From Taxillus chinensis (lineage: Eukaryota; Streptophyta; Magnoliopsida; Santalales; Loranthaceae), in NCBI GenBank assembly GCA_023512835.1, contig CM042092.1, forward strand, positions 26,237,543-26,301,542: 64,000 nucleotides of DNA, read 5' to 3'. Every line of letters begins with the position of its first letter. Within the stretch, counting starts at the first letter, position 1. The notes under the pieces were generated by a model. That model saw nothing but the letters and a program-made list of their open reading frames with translations. It had not been told where the DNA came from and searched no databases. The position numbers and the translations under genes are program-made. This document shows positions 21,300-33,668 of this stretch, in pieces.

Positions 21300-21890
21300 A
21301 CACTGGGTCGAAGATCCGTACTGGGTTGGATAACTTCGTAGAGTGATCTTTTAGAGTGAGTTTGTAGATGGAGTCTAACCATGTACTTATCAATGTCGAA
21401 GATCCGGGTCAAAGACTCATAGATTCGGGTCGAAGATCGGATGACTCGAAGGTGTCGGGTCGAAGATCATCAAGCCCGCGAGCTCGAAGCACCACGGAAG
21501 GTACACAAGGTTGAAGACTTGTAGATCCATAGGGTCGAAGATTCGAAGACCACAGGTGTAGAGCAGCATCTCGGAGACTTGAAGACTTGCAGGCTCGAAG
21601 ACTCGTCAGATATCGAGTAGTAGTGTTGCAGAGTCGAAGTTCGCAGGGTCGAAGATTAGCCAAGGAGGAATAAGGTCAGTAACTAACGTGAAACCGAAGA
21701 CTCGTAGAATTCAAAGACTCGTAGAGTGATACGTCAATTGAGCACTGGTTCTAACCTAGCTTCGAAGCCGAGAGCAAAAGAATTGGAAGATCAATTCTCA
21801 AGGTTCGAAGACTCGGACTCAAACATCCATATGTAAAGACTCGGAGCAAAGCTACGGGGCACATACATCTACGAAGCTGTGGCTAGTTGG
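21300..21890. repeat. Degenerate TCGAAGACTCGTAGAG array
   Basis: Imperfect copies of GGGTCGAAGA, GAAGACTCGTAG and CGAAGACTTG recur. This is the reverse complement of the motif class at 190-1357. The short frames here (such as 21409-21663, with Leu-Arg-Pro units) are products of the repeat. Confidence 0.7.
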
Positions 21891-21968
21891 AGCAAAACGT
21901 GATGAAAGCCGCGTTTAAGTAAGTTATCTGACAGACAGATTTTTAACTACTCTAAAAGAATTAGCTAA

Positions 21969-23298
21969 TGTCATAAAACCTCTCTTCAAGATAACTAATT
22001 CTCGTAGTTTGCACTAAAACGAATAAACAGGAAGCAAGGGGTTGAACCCACAAGTATTAGCCTAGTTTTCTAGTTCTTAAATCAAAACACCCAATTACTC
22101 TTGTTCTATAAAATGTCTTGGCAAAAATAATTTCTTTTTAAGCTAAAGGTCTAATTTTTATTTGGTTTTCTGAATAAGAAAGGACAAGATAATTGATTTT
22201 GGAATTAAAACTCAAGGATTAAAGACATCTAGGGTAACAATTTCACCTCCCTACGTTGTTTCTACCGATTTTAAGGTTCTTGGAGTTAATTAAATGATAA
22301 CATGCTATTCTTGAGCCAACGTACTGCAAATGATCATTGACCATCCTTCTAAGTGTTGTATGACTAAATGGTCATCATGATAGCAACAAACAAAGCTTTT
22401 TAATCATATTTCGAAAGGATAATGGTCACACCAATCATAAATATGCTATGAATCCAAGGTCTGCCCCAGGACTAAGGCTAAGAAACCTAGGTGTATACAA
22501 CCTAGATATAGAAGATGAAAAATAGATTCATAAAACATACAAAACTCAATTAAACAAATCCAATATTCATAGAATCAGGACAAAGACATGGGGGCCTACA
22601 TTGTTCCTCTAGATTAAGAAAACTACTCACACATGTTCATGAAATAGCATAAAGAAATATAAAACATTATCTAGAACCAGGTGCGGAAGAACTTCAACTC
22701 CAGAACTTCTCCAGGGATCGAGAGATGTCTCTCTAGGGCCCGCACCTTCAAAATGTGAGCCTCCTCTCCAGTCGTGATCCTCCAAGACGTGCCGCCTCTC
22801 AATAATGTGAAGTCTCTCAATGCTCAAAATATGTTGTGCCTCCTCCTTATATAGAGGAGGCCTTGTGTAATGTGTGTCCTAGCCGCCGGTTGTCGTCATT
22901 TAGCAAAACGACATAGTTTTGATAAGTGACAAGTGATTCAACCTTTTGCCGTTATATAATCCAAACCAAGCACAATATGAACTAGGTTTTTTAGACAAAA
23001 ATCATTAGCATACAAAAATATAGGTCCTTGTGCAAAAACATTGTTGCACGTGACAATGCCATGTCACGTGCAAGCTCCAAATGGTCTCGAAATTCATCCC
23101 CAAGGTTCCTTGCATTATGTAGAAGGCTCCCATGCAATAATATACCTACATGTGACAAAGGTCATTGTCACGTACACATCAAAAATGCCTCCTTTTGAGC
23201 TCATATTTTTACACAAGTTCCCTCATTAATAGATAAAATGGTTTAGTTGATGTGTGTGAGAAGAAATCACCTAAAAACCTGGCAAAACAACTCAAAAA

Positions 23299-23335
<37 letters not shown>

Positions 23336-23461
23336 GGCAACAGTATCTTCTTAAGGGTTAGAGCAAATATATATGAAATACGGTGCAATTAGTCTCTAAT
23401 CATGCTCTTAATCACCATAAATGTACAATAGAATAACAACATAAATGCACATTATCAAACA
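21969..23461 (-). mobile_element. 3' LTR of Athila-like element (~1.5 kb)
   Basis: The minus strand starts TGTTTGATAATG after a purine-rich run and ends near 21969, probably with ATGACA. The TTTGATAA start and the purine-rich GCTTGAGGACAAGCAATGG segment just upstream are characteristic of Athila-like elements. The terminal portion (21990-22090) resembles the LTR end at 3590-3690. An (AC)n(AT)n tract lies at 23299-23335. The lower boundary is approximate because the 5' LTR is not in view. Confidence 0.75.
23299..23335. repeat. (AC)n(AT)n compound microsatellite
   Basis: Uninterrupted AC tract followed by an AT tract inside the Athila-like LTR. Confidence 0.95.
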
Positions 23462-25879
23462 CACCACACTTGAACCATTGCTTGTCCTCAAGCAAAAAGA
23501 AAACAAGCACACAATCAAATAGGAAGATAACCAAAATAATAATCAAGGAGAATCATGGTTTCTTAAGTATGCAACTCTATTATGTTTAGCCCGGTCATGT
23601 CCATACCACAAAGTCCAACAACCACACAATATCATCACTAAAAACTCATACATTAGCAAGCATTCCATGATCAAATAGCTCCAAGCTTCCCTTAAAGTTC
23701 TCACCAAGGACGAGCTGCCTCACTCAAATATAGACTCTCTTTTCTCTCAATCTCACACCCATTAATAGTACCTAGCAATTGACAAAAGGGTGATAAACTC
23801 TCTCAACCTTCTCCCTTGGCTATTGATTAAGCTCTTACCAAGCAAACATGAGAGTTCCTTATTGTGCTCATCAAAGAAAACACACCCTCTATTCTACTGT
23901 GTTTGAAAACTCACACACTATTCTATACTCAATGAACTCACACTCTACTTTTAAAACTGATGAAAACACGCCTTGAGCCAAAGATTTGAACTTAACACTC
24001 TAAATAAACACATATATAAACATCAAGCCATTGTGGCTTTTATTCTGAAAACATTTTTTTCAATAATAATGTTTACTTCTTTTCAATAATGACCTTACAA
24101 GGTTGCATTTTATGCTCTCCCTTGATAGATTATTCACTCTTCTTTTTTACTCACCTTTTCTTTCATTACATAACACATAAATAAGACTGGCTTTTTCTAA
24201 TGCATACCCCTTCCCATTTTGCTACATAAGGAGAGATAGAAAGTCAATGATGTCTCACATCCCATTATCCAATTAAGTGATGGGCTTTTTCACTTTGTGC
24301 ATCACAGCCTTCTACATATCACTAACATCAAAACGAAACTAAGATACATAGGAAGTTAAAGTGACTTAAATGACCTTGTATCACTAGTAACACACCAAGC
24401 ACCGAGCACTAATAAGTAATCATCATGCTTACTTAACTCCTACCATTAAATAACCAATGTTGAAAGTCAAGAGGATCAAAAAAAACTATTATCCCATAAA
24501 CCATGAATGTCACTTAAAGGCTAGAAAGAGGTTTTTCTTAATTTTCTTTTGGATTTTCTCTTCACTCAACTCTAAGGGTCACTAAGTATTATCTTAGCAT
24601 GTCATGCTCAGCTAATATTCAAATTGCAGCTCCAAAAACATGGTGATATCATTCTAGAGATATAGACATGATTAAACCAAATTATAACACACCTTAATTA
24701 CTTTAACACCCTTATCACAATATGATACTAATGTGGCATAAAAGTTAAAATTTAAGCCAAAATTGCATATCTAGTATTCATACCTCTCCACATGCAAATC
24801 ACACATGCAAACAACTCATAAAATCACACAAAATAAAAATAAAGGACAAACAAGAACAAACTAACCAAACACTTAAACAAAAACAAGACATGCAATCACA
24901 CAATATAAAGAACAAACAAGTGGCTCAAGTCACACCCCACACCACACTTAAATTATGCTATGTCCTCATGGCATGGAGTAGGGAGTAGGAAGGTACTTAC
25001 CTATCGGTGGATTTCTGTCCAATTGCTGATTTCAGAAAACACATTTGCTTTTATTTGACCTAGGAGACAAGCTCATTTGATGTCGTGTGCAGAACAAAAG
25101 ATGCTCCAAATTATTCCATACACGTGTCCTCCAAATTTCAAAGCAATTGGACAAAAATTGCCCTTGCACGTGATATGGCAATTGTCACGAGCAAGGCCAA
25201 ATTGTCTCGATTTTTTCTAGTGGATCCCTCATGTAATGTTGATCAAAAGCTTCTTCTACACGGCATATTGGTTCTGACTCTTTACCCCATTAAAATACTA
25301 TTTTCTATTTTTGACCTAGAAGAGAGCCTTGTGGATATCACGTGTAGAAGAAGAAATTGCTCCCCATGCCGCTAGCTACCTTTCACAACAATTTCAAAGC
25401 CAAAGGACTCTGCATATGAGATTGGGTTATCACTTGCATTGTCACTTGCAAGCTGTTTGTGGCTCAAATGTGCTCTATTTTTGCTCAAATTTCACTGGTT
25501 GGTAGGTCCCTCTTCAAGGTACAAAATGTGACAAATGCCCTTACATGATTCCCCCTTGGAAAATTCCTTGTGTCTTTGAGTTGCAGCTTTGAAAATCCAG
25601 CCTTAGCTTGGCAATTAGGCCAGTACTTGGGCTTTCCAGAAAAGTCCTGAAATCCAAAGCCCAATAAAGAAGTTTTAGGCCTACAAAAGGGGTTAGTGAA
25701 GACCAAACTATATCTATTGTACCATGGTTAGCAAACAGCAAGCAAAAATAAAATAAATATAAAAGAAAAGCTATTGGTTTGCCTCCCAACAAGCGCTTTA
25801 TTTAAAGTCTGTAGCTAGACTGCAAGATATGATCATGAAGGTGCAAAAGAGAGGGAATCAACAATCTCCCTCTGTGTTG
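23462..25879 (-). mobile_element. Athila-like 3' non-coding region
   Basis: Between the integrase end and the 3' LTR lie 2.4 kb without a retained reading frame. The minus strand includes AAGCGCTTGTTGGGAGGC (25782-25799), a segment often found downstream of pol in these elements, and the purine-rich AAGTGTGGTG next to the LTR. Athila elements often encode an envelope-like ORF here; none is detectable. The short frames at 25085-25375 and 25485-25792 show no recognisable domain. Confidence 0.6.
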
Positions 25880-26833
25880 GGTCATAATAAGGTTTTAGTC
25901 AATTTCCATTAACCCAAAATTTCTTGCCATCTTGACTTGGAGCTCAAAGCTCTCATATGGCTTCTTATCGGTGATCACAAATAGCCCCATCCTTTTTTAT
26001 CTTAACTTACCTGGAAATGACCTCGGTCTAGTGTTGAATAATAAAACTTTTTGTCCTAGGTTTAAAAATTCTTTGTTTAATTGCCTATCATGCCATCTTT
26101 GTTCTTTCTTTGTAAATTTTAGCACTCTCATAGGCATCCATTCTAAATTTTTCTAACTCAACTAATTGAGTCATCCTCAACTCTTTGGTCTCTTGTGGAT
26201 CAAAATTTAATTTCCTCAAGGTCCATTGAGCCTTGTGTTCTAATTCCACAGGCAAATGACAAGACTTTCCATATAGGATTCTGGATGGGGACATTCCAAT
26301 AGGAGTCTTGTCGGCTGTCCTATAAGCCCATAAGGCTTTATCAAGCCTTTGAGACCAATCTTTTCTATTTCCTCCAATAGTTTTCTCAAGTATAGCTTTT
26401 ATTTCCCTATTGGACACTTGACTTGCCCATTAGCTCGTGGGTGATAAGCTAAGGACTTCCTATGGTTGACTCCATACTTTGTCGGCAATTTGTGAAACAA
26501 TTTATTACAAAAGTGACTACCCTCATCACTAATGATAGCCCTAGGTGTCCCAAAACGGCTAAAGATGTTGCTAGTGAGGAATTTAGTCACCACCCTGGCA
26601 TCATTCACTCTTGTTGGGATTGCCTTAACCCACTTGGACACATAATCCACAACCAACGGAATGTATGAATACCCATCAGAAATGAGGAATGGCCCCATAA
26701 AGTCTATGCCCCAAATATCAAAAATTTTAACTGGAAGGATTCTAGTTAAGGGCATCTCATTCTTCCTAGACAGTCTACCTACCCTTTGGCATCTATAACA
26801 GGTTTTAATAAAGACATAGGTGTCTTTAACCAT
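25880..26833 (-). pseudogene. Athila-like integrase remnant
   Basis: The 26833-26399 frame carries the zinc-finger end CYRCQRVG, the first Asp in IWGIDFMGPF, the second Asp in ISDEGSHF and the [10 protein letters not shown] stretch. At about 26410 a single-base loss removes the codon of the third catalytic residue (the Glu of QVE) and shifts the frame. The downstream frame 26417-26088 resumes with [12 protein letters not shown] and KALWAYRTA, then [18 protein letters not shown], and the C-terminal part continues after a stop to FNTRPRSFPGKL and MGLFVIT near 25960. Integrase would join the cDNA to host DNA; this copy cannot. It follows RNase H directly. Confidence 0.93.
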
Positions 26834-27329
26834 GTTGGGCCATAAAACCTACATTGCATGATTTTAGCCACTGTTCTCTGCACCTTCTAATTATCCGATC
26901 AAGACACCGCCTTATAGAGGATAGGATCATCCCAAATATACTTCTTGGCTTCGCTATGAACCTCTTTCGTTGGTGGTAATCAAATTGCTTAGGCATAAAC
27001 TTAGTGGCTAAATAGTTTCCTATATTAGCAAACCAAGGAAGCTGGCTCACTTGAAGCACTACCTCATCAGGAAAGTCAACAGAGATAGGTAAAAACTTAG
27101 GTGCATTTTCAACTCGAGAAAGGTGATCTGCAACAGTGTTTAAGGCTCCTTTAGTGTCTCTAATCTCTAAATCAAACTTCTGTAAGAGGAGAACCCATCT
27201 CAGCAAACGTGATTTAGCTTCCTTCTTAGCTAACAAATACTTAAGAGCTGCATGGTCAGTATAAACAACAACTTTAGACCCAAAGAGGTAAGATCTAAAC
27301 TTGTTGCAGCCATACACTACGACTAACAA
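26826..27329 (-). pseudogene. Athila-like RNase H remnant
   Basis: Encodes [38 protein letters not shown] and [10 protein letters not shown], the RT-connected RNase H of Ty3 elements, and continues into the linker with [10 protein letters not shown] before integrase. A one-base deletion near 27340 separates it from RT: the RT frame runs out as LLRKSC while the true frame continues as [13 protein letters not shown]. The 3' side loses frame near 26826, at the start of the integrase zinc finger. Confidence 0.92.
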
Positions 27330-28348
27330 CTCTTTCTTAGTAGTGGTATAGTTCGTTGGGCATTATCTAGAGTCTTACTAGCATAGTAAATCACCTTAAA
27401 AATTTTCTCTCTCCTCTGCCCTAGAACTACCCCCACTGCATAGTCACTCGCATCACACATAAGCTCAAATGGTTGGTCCCAATTCGGAGTAACTATAATA
27501 GGAGCTGTGACCAGCTTGTTCTTAAAGACCTCAAAAGCTTTTAAGCATTCATCATTAAATTCAAATTTTGTATCCTTTTCCAACAACACACTTAGGGGTT
27601 TAGTTATTTTGGAGAAGTCCTTTATAAATCTTCTATATAACCCATCTTGTCCTAAGAAACTTCTCACCCCTTTGACATTGGTTGGGCATAGTAAGGTTTC
27701 AATAGTAGATATCTTAGCTCTATCCACTTCCAAACCTTTAACTGACACCTTATGCCCAAGGACTATGCCCTCATTTACCATAAAATGGCATTTCTCCCAA
27801 TTGAGGACAAGTTCTTTCTCTTTACATCTCTCTATGACAGTATCTAGGTTCTTTAAACAATATTGGTAAGAGGAACCAAACATAGAGAAATCATCCATAA
27901 ATACTTTCATAATCTCCTCCACTAGGCCCTGAAAAATGGCCATCATGCACCTTTGAAAGGTCACAGGTGCATTGCACAGCCCAAATGGCATCCTCCTAAA
28001 TACAAAGGTGCCAAAAGGGGAAGTGAATGTTATTTTCTCCTGGTCCTCGAGTTTAATCATGATATGATTGTACCCAGAATACTCATCTAGGAAGTAATAA
28101 TAGCTATACCCAGCTAACCTATCAAGCATTTGATCAATAAAAGAAAGGGAAAAGTGGTCCTTCCTAGTGGCCTTATTTAGCTTCCTATAGTCCACACAGA
28201 CTCTCCACCCTATTACAGTCCTAGATGGAATCAATTCATTCTTTTCATTTCTTATGACTGTCATGTCCCCTTTCTTGGGCACAACATGCAAAGGACTAAC
28301 CCACTCCATTATCAGGAGATAGCATAAATAATCCCAGCAATTTTCCAT
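27323..28348 (-). pseudogene. Athila-like reverse transcriptase
   Basis: The longest open retroelement frame in the window (341 codons). Motifs in order: WVSPLHVVPKKGD, WRVCVDYRKLNKATRKDHF, FLDEYSGYNHI, FRRMPFGLCNAPVTFQRCM, the catalytic stretch VFMDDFSMFG (FMDD, both Asp kept), KCHFMVNEGIVLGH and FLGQDGLYRRFIKDFSKI, then the start of the RNase H connection FELMCDASDYAVG. FMDD in place of YVDD and DEYSGY in place of DGYSGY fit the Athila group. Frameshifts at both ends (near 28345 and 27340) break the polyprotein, although this domain itself is open. Confidence 0.95.
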
Positions 28349-28890
28349 TTTAGAACTTCTTTCTTAATAACTTCTTTCATTACTAGGTTCAGTCTTTGTT
28401 GTCTTTCAACAGTGGGGTTAAAATTATCATTCATGAGGATTTTATGCATGCACAACCCTGGAATAATGTCCCTAATATCTTCAATATTCCATCCAAGGGC
28501 CTTTTTATGTTCCCTTAGAATTTTTAGTAATTGTTCACATTCCAAAGCATTTAAATTTGAAGCTACAATTATTGGAAATCTATTTGTGGAGTCTAGAAAT
28601 TCATACCTTAAGTGTCCAGGCAACTCCTTCAGTTCTAGCTCTGGAGTTATTGACTCGTCATGCTCCTCCTTAGCTTGCTCCAAAGGACTTGATTTTTGTT
28701 CCTCCTCTTTAGTGATCAAGTCCTTAGTCTCTTGTTGCTGGATCTCTGATGTGCAAAGCACTTCATCTGCTTGTTGTTCTATCTGCTCATTCATGAAGTC
28801 TTCCACTAAGTCCTCAAAGTCTTCGATCCAGAGACAGCTTTCCTCTTCTAGTCCTTGCAAAGATCTTTCCATATGGAAAACTAGGGTATT
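28312..28890 (-). pseudogene. Athila-like protease-RT linker
   Basis: Encodes an acidic segment, then ELKELPGHLRYEFLDSTNRFPII, LLKILREHKKALGWNIEDI and GLCMHKILM, ending VLKWKIAGIIYAIS, the region joining protease to RT in Athila polyproteins. It overlaps the RT frame by 37 bases in another frame, the mark of an indel in the coding sequence. Upstream, LRINENTLVFH resembles the segment just after the protease, and then the similarity ends near 28890-28945. Gag and protease of this copy are absent from the window. Confidence 0.88.
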
Positions 28891-28945
28891 TTCGTTTATC
28901 CTCAGGTTAACTCATATCTGTAATTTATACCTTTTGACTTATCAA

Positions 28946-30273
28946 TGAGTGAGAGGTTTAGTGCTTTAAATACCTCGATATCTTAGAGATATGATATTAT
29001 AGATAGTATGAGCATTAAGTCAAGTGCATGAAATCCACCGCTTCACTACACGAAGAGTAATAATATTCACATGTTGTTTAATTCGGGATTCTTTGGTGAA
29101 TCAAGAGCTTGTAACTATATTGAATATAGTTTATTATAAATCATAATTCATGATTGGATCATGAATAGGTCACATATTAAAGAATTAATTGTAACACATG
29201 GATAAATATATAATTAAAGAGATTGAACGAAATCTATTGATACCTGTCTCTAATTATGAATATTATAGTGGAGTATCACATGGCAAATTGGCAATCAGTT
29301 ATACCAATGGACAAATCTTTTGTTATGGATTCTTGTAATTATATCTGCTTAATCTTAAAGTGTAGTTTTAGTCCATGATCGTGGTTCGGACTAAAACTAA
29401 TAAATAATGATTTGATTGATTAATAAGATTAATTAATTAAATATTATTTATTGGAGCTTCAATTAAGTGGGTCCATTTGGTCCTCCTTGCTAACACCATT
29501 TATTCTTCTATAAAGTACTAGTTCGCTGTGAGATAATTCTCTGATTGTGTTTAAGAGCTAATTAATTAACGTATGCCAATATATATTTAAGAGTTAAATA
29601 TATATTACATGGTTATTTATTTAATTATATTAAATAAATAATAATAAATATTTTATCCATTTAATGTAATTAAATGAATAATTATATTATTTATTTATTT
29701 AATGAATAAATAATATTAAATATTTATTTAATTAGCTTTATTACGTAATAATTATATTATTTAAAGAGCTTAAATAATATGTATTATTATTATTTAATCG
29801 AAGGGGCGTATGCATAATAGCACAAGGGTACCCCTAAGCCTATAAATAGATGCATAACCTCCTAGGTAAAGTGTACACGTGTGCAATTGTTGACGACCCA
29901 AGAGAGAGAAAGTGACAGGTGATGGCTAACCCTATCAAAGGTTGTGTTCTATTCTTTAATCCAAGGGTACCACAATCCTATGTTTCTTGAGAAAATGAAT
30001 AGCAGAGAAGACTACTTGGTGATTGAATCTAAGAGGCTACAATGACAATCAAAGGCGGATCGTGAGTTCGTTCTTGGAGGGAAAAGAAGAGGGTTATTAT
30101 TTTACCGATTTTTAGGTTGGTTTCTTCTTTTCGTTCTTTGCTAAATTAGATTAATTGATTCATATTTAGATTTTGGTGCTAGTTTCGTTGGATTTAAATT
30201 CTTTAAAAAAAAAATCCACTTTCATTGCGGTTAATAGTTAACTATATTTTAGTATTCAAACGGGGGCATCACA
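28946..30273 (+). mobile_element. Unclassified LTR-like block
   Basis: About 1.3 kb of AT-rich non-coding sequence breaks the Athila-like pol. It contains a TATA-type promoter (TATAAATAGA at 29841-29850) followed by a stretch that looks like a transcript start region, plus an AATTAAT-rich palindromic tract at 29600-29760. The end is CAAACGGGGGCATCACA. A TGAGTGAGAGG start at 28946 is possible. No partner LTR, primer site or clear target duplication is seen, so LTR status is an inference from position and promoter layout. Confidence 0.45.
29841..29850 (+). promoter_or_regulatory. Putative TATA box of LTR-like block
   Basis: TATAAATAGA preceded by CCTAAGCC, in a GC-richer patch inside an AT-rich block. 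Typical of plant LTR promoters, but not proven here. Confidence 0.4.
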
Positions 30274-30587
30274 ACGAGCAACCATGTATCCTTTTTCTTG
30301 AAAATGAGCTCATTTTTGTATTAATACTTTATTGTGCGTTCCTAAATTGTTTTATTATAGGGAAAATAATAATTTTTTCTATTTTTCAAAAATAAACTCT
30401 GGGGTGAATATATGCAATATATACATCAAAATTCTCATAATGATGAGAGGATTAAGAATAGGAAGTCTATGGCCTAATCCGGGATGTCATTTTGAACGAT
30501 GGCTATCAGTTGATCACCGTTAGTGGTCTAAATACTTTTTTGGACATAACTTTTTCGTTTGACCTCGGATTTGAGCGCAGTCAAAAG
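30274..30587. other. Unassigned spacer
   Basis: AT-rich sequence without recognisable coding or repeat structure between the LTR-like block and the solo LTR. Confidence 0.4.
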
Positions 30588-31529
30588 TTACCACACCCCA
30601 GATTTCCAACCCGCAGAAACCGGTTAGTGAATCCCCATGCTCGCACCTGAAGGGACAAGGGGTTGGTGATAATACTAAAAAAGGGACCTTGGCACGGGTG
30701 TTGTCCCTAATCCATACCACACATATAGTACACAAATACAAAAATCTCATTTCAATCCACAGTACAAACACACATACATACATGTTCTTTCCCCCACGGG
30801 ATTACATCATAGTTTTTACAATCTAACCAACCAAACAGATACACACAAGATCTTCCCTTCTGGTGAACCTCCTAGCTCCTGGAAGCACCTAAAACAAACA
30901 AAGACAAACACAACAGGAGGGCTAAGCAACCACAGCTCAGTAAGGATCATGTCTCCCCAACCCATCCCAACACATAAGCTAGTGTAAGCATGTGCTCGTA
31001 TAATGCTACATATACATCACCAACTCAATCATGTATTCACACATTAAATACAAAGAAAGCCTTCAGGAAATCTCAAACATTTCCTCCCAAGCTCAATATT
31101 ACCTCTCATACACAATATTGCCTCTCATGCATGGAACAAATCTCGCCTCATATGCCCTCAACAGTAGCCTCCCAGGCTTATCAAGGTAGCCTCACAAGCC
31201 CACATGAACACTAGGGTTTCACAACACTCCCTAACAAAAGTCAGTCTCCACAAATCTATCCTCATGTCTTGACCAAGAGAGAGGATTTTCATAGAAGGTG
31301 TTTTTTTGAAATAAAAAGTCTCAAAGAATGGTTTCCCGTATCATAACTAAGATAACCTGATTTTTGGGGATTTTTCTAAGAGGTCTAACCCCACTTCGCA
31401 AACAATCACCTCGAAGCAAAACTAGATTTTTTCGGGATTCAGCGCTAATTTCCATTTTTCACATTTTGAATGAGTGAGAATTTAATTTTCTAGTATTTTT
31501 CTTTAAAATCAAATAGAGAGTATTTCCTT

Positions 31530-31579
31530 ATTTACATTATAACTTAAGTATATTACTTATAAAAGTTTACAATGTAAAT
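31530..31579. other. Conserved LTR hairpin
   Basis: Imperfect arms ATTTACATTATAAC and GTTTACAATGTAAAT around a 21-base loop, at the position equivalent to the hairpins in the B LTRs. Confidence 0.75.
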
Positions 31580-31589
31580 AGTCCAAGAA

Positions 31590-31690
31590 ACCGTATTTTG
31601 AATCTCCCTTCGAAACTACCTTTGAAACTTCCTTCGAACCTTACTTCAAACCTTCGAAACTACACATTCGAAACCTTCAATTCCAAAGTC
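31590..31690. repeat. Variable CCTTCGAAACTAC repeat block
   Basis: Seven or so imperfect units of ACTTCCTTCGAAACC. Next to the hairpin, like the different repeat blocks at 9320-9540, 52310-52460 and 60060-60190. Confidence 0.75.
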
Positions 31691-32353
31691 GATCTCATCG
31701 ATTGTTCATCGCTTGAGGCTCCATCGAGTCCTCAACCTCACACTTCACTAAGGTTACTGTTCATTATCGTTTTAGCTCATTTCTCATCTAAATTCAACCC
31801 AGCCGACCTCCAAACCCTCTACAACCTCACGAAACTCATACCCAATACTATATATCAGGTTTTAATCATATTATGCACTTAAATCACAAGATTCAACACA
31901 AAATTAGGAAAACCCCCAAAATTTAGGGTTCATGATCCAAATTACATGAATTTGAGGTTCATTCTCATATATTAGCTACTCTAGTAAGTATAATCAACAA
32001 CATCTGAGTAAAAAGAATGAATTCCTACCTCGAATTTGGTCTATTTGAGCCTGGATCGTTTAATCCCCTTTGCAAGCTCTTGGTTCCTCCTCAAACGTTC
32101 TCTTTCTTTCTCTCTCTTCACATACACGCACACACAACAACAAATGAAAGTTCTTCCCCTCTTTTCTTTATTTATATTTCATTTAATTATTTAAAATATC
32201 AAAATTACCTTCATAGGGCCCGGACTTCAAATCGAGCTCATTTACCGTCAAAACGCTCCGTTTGATGAGTACATTCCTTCTAGTTATTTTTAACCCCTGA
32301 TATGTATTCCATCACGTGTCTATCTTTTAAAATCTCAAACACGGGTCATTACA

Positions 32354-32915
32354 AAAGCATTGTTCCTCAAATTTGATTTTCTATTACCTGGGACTAGCTC
32401 TATGGAATTTTAAATCCTTTTTAAAAAAATCATTAAAGTTACGCCTTCGAATCGATGATCACATCTCTTTATTTATCTATACAAAGTGAAAAAAAAAAAA
32501 AAAGTTCAAAGCGAAAAATGAATGTATATGTCCAACCCTGACAAAATGAGGTCCAACACTTAAAAATCAAAATCAAACCAAAAATATCTCCAATAAAAAC
32601 AAATTGTTTTCCTTCGTTTCCCTTAAGTAATTTTTTTCATACCTAGGTTTCCCTTTTAAACTCTCTTCCATGAAAACATTAGGATCATCCTTTAGATTTC
32701 GTATGGAAATTGACTTAATTTTAATTTTAAACAAATAACTTAGAAAAAAATGATAAAACTCGAAGTCATTGGGACAATAAAACAAATCGGTCAGTAGATG
32801 ACCCGAAACTTAAGAACGCAAATAAAACAAGTAAAAACCTTTAAACTTTTAAAATATGTATTGAAAAGATGTTATAAGGGTACTAATCACTCCCCACATG
32901 TAATTAATTCATGGA
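32354..32915. other. Unassigned AT-rich spacer
   Basis: No coding similarity is visible. A poly-A run is at 32490-32503. The short minus-strand frame at 32573-32785 is low-complexity. The left ATGGA target duplication of the next element closes it at 32911-32915. Confidence 0.4.
32911..32915. repeat. Target site duplication ATGGA (left)
   Basis: Exact match to 39539-39543 on the far side of the copia element. Confidence 0.92.
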
Positions 32916-33668
32916 TGATGGTCCCTTGGAGCCTAGAGGGGGATGAATAGGCTCTTATCCAAACTCTTTATATTCTCTTATGACACAAACACTTATCTAG
33001 TTAAGTGATAGAATCACCGGGAAGATAACCAGGATAGTGGAAGTATTTTGTTTTATTATCAAAAGATAAATACAACAAAATAGAAGCAAGACTCTTTTAC
33101 ACTCGCTTACAAAAGGATTCACACTCTAGCCTATATTATCTCTTTGAACTCTTGTGCATACACAGGATTAATTCAGGCTTGCTCGCACACCCCTTTAAAT
33201 ATACAAGTATAAATATTTATACAAAAACATTCCTAAAAGACAACCTTGAAACTTGTAATTCCGGAATGCGTTCAAGACTAACTATTCCTCGGTAGTCTCT
33301 CCGCCTTGACCGCTGCGGTTTGTGGAGCTCAAGATCTTGGGTTTGAAGAGTATAAGTTCCTTTGTGAGTTCCCAAATATAATTAAAGTTGTGTCCACATA
33401 TCCGGGTGATCCACGTGTAAGATTCTTCAGGTTCTCAACAAGTTTGTCTTACATCGGGACACCACGAGCCGATAACCTTAAATGCGGTTAAGTTGAAGTA
33501 GCATCTTCTTGGTCCGGTGTAATTTTCCTTACTCCGTAGCTAATGAAGCTCGGAACCTTACTCCGTGTCGGTGGTTGCTTACTCCGTATCTATTTGATAC
33601 CGAAATCCTTAGTCCGTGTCGGTGCTTCCTTACTCTATATGAATGAGAAGGTCGGAGTGCTTATTCCG
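32916..33668 (-). mobile_element. 3' LTR of SIRE-like element, truncated
   Basis: Begins TGATGGTCCC on the plus strand and matches 38135-38890 closely. At about 33668, inside the CTTACTCCG repeat region, it changes to RT coding sequence (minus-strand [13 protein letters not shown] motif), marking a deletion that removed the U3 start of this LTR. Confidence 0.9.
33306..33491 (+). CDS. LTR antisense ORF, 61 codons
   Basis: Starts MTAAVCGAQDLGF and ends DNLKCG, antisense to the element. It has the same length and frame as the ORFs at 5693-5878 and 38528-38713, differing at two residues from the latter. No known family and no visible promoter of its own; it may not be expressed. Confidence 0.3.
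   Translation: MTAAVCGAQDLGFEEYKFLCEFPNIIKVVSTYPGDPRVRFFRFSTSLSYIGTPRADNLKCG

Larger units (their letters stand above)
30588..32353 (-). mobile_element. Solo chromovirus-type LTR, subfamily A (~1.77 kb)
   Basis: Begins TTACCACACCCC (related to TGTCACGCCCC) and ends GGTCATTACA. It matches the truncated copy at 7873-8529 over its first 650 bases and shares the layout of the B LTRs: CCTCTCAGGC-like block, hairpin arms (31530-31579), CCTTCGAAACTAC variable block (31590-31690) and TCAAACG-type end. The bases AAAAG stand at 30583-30587 and again at 32353-32357, a probable target duplication that overlaps the last LTR base by one. No internal region is present, hence a solo LTR. Confidence 0.85.

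Noticed and set aside
1357..28890. One Athila-like element with gag-protease at 1357-3486 and pol at 25880-28890
   Set aside because: On the minus strand gag should lie at higher coordinates than pol. Here it lies lower and has its own primer site and LTR, so these are separate copies.
28412..28948. 178-codon plus-strand ORF
   Set aside because: Exact antisense shadow of the Athila-like protease-RT linker, which has clear family motifs.
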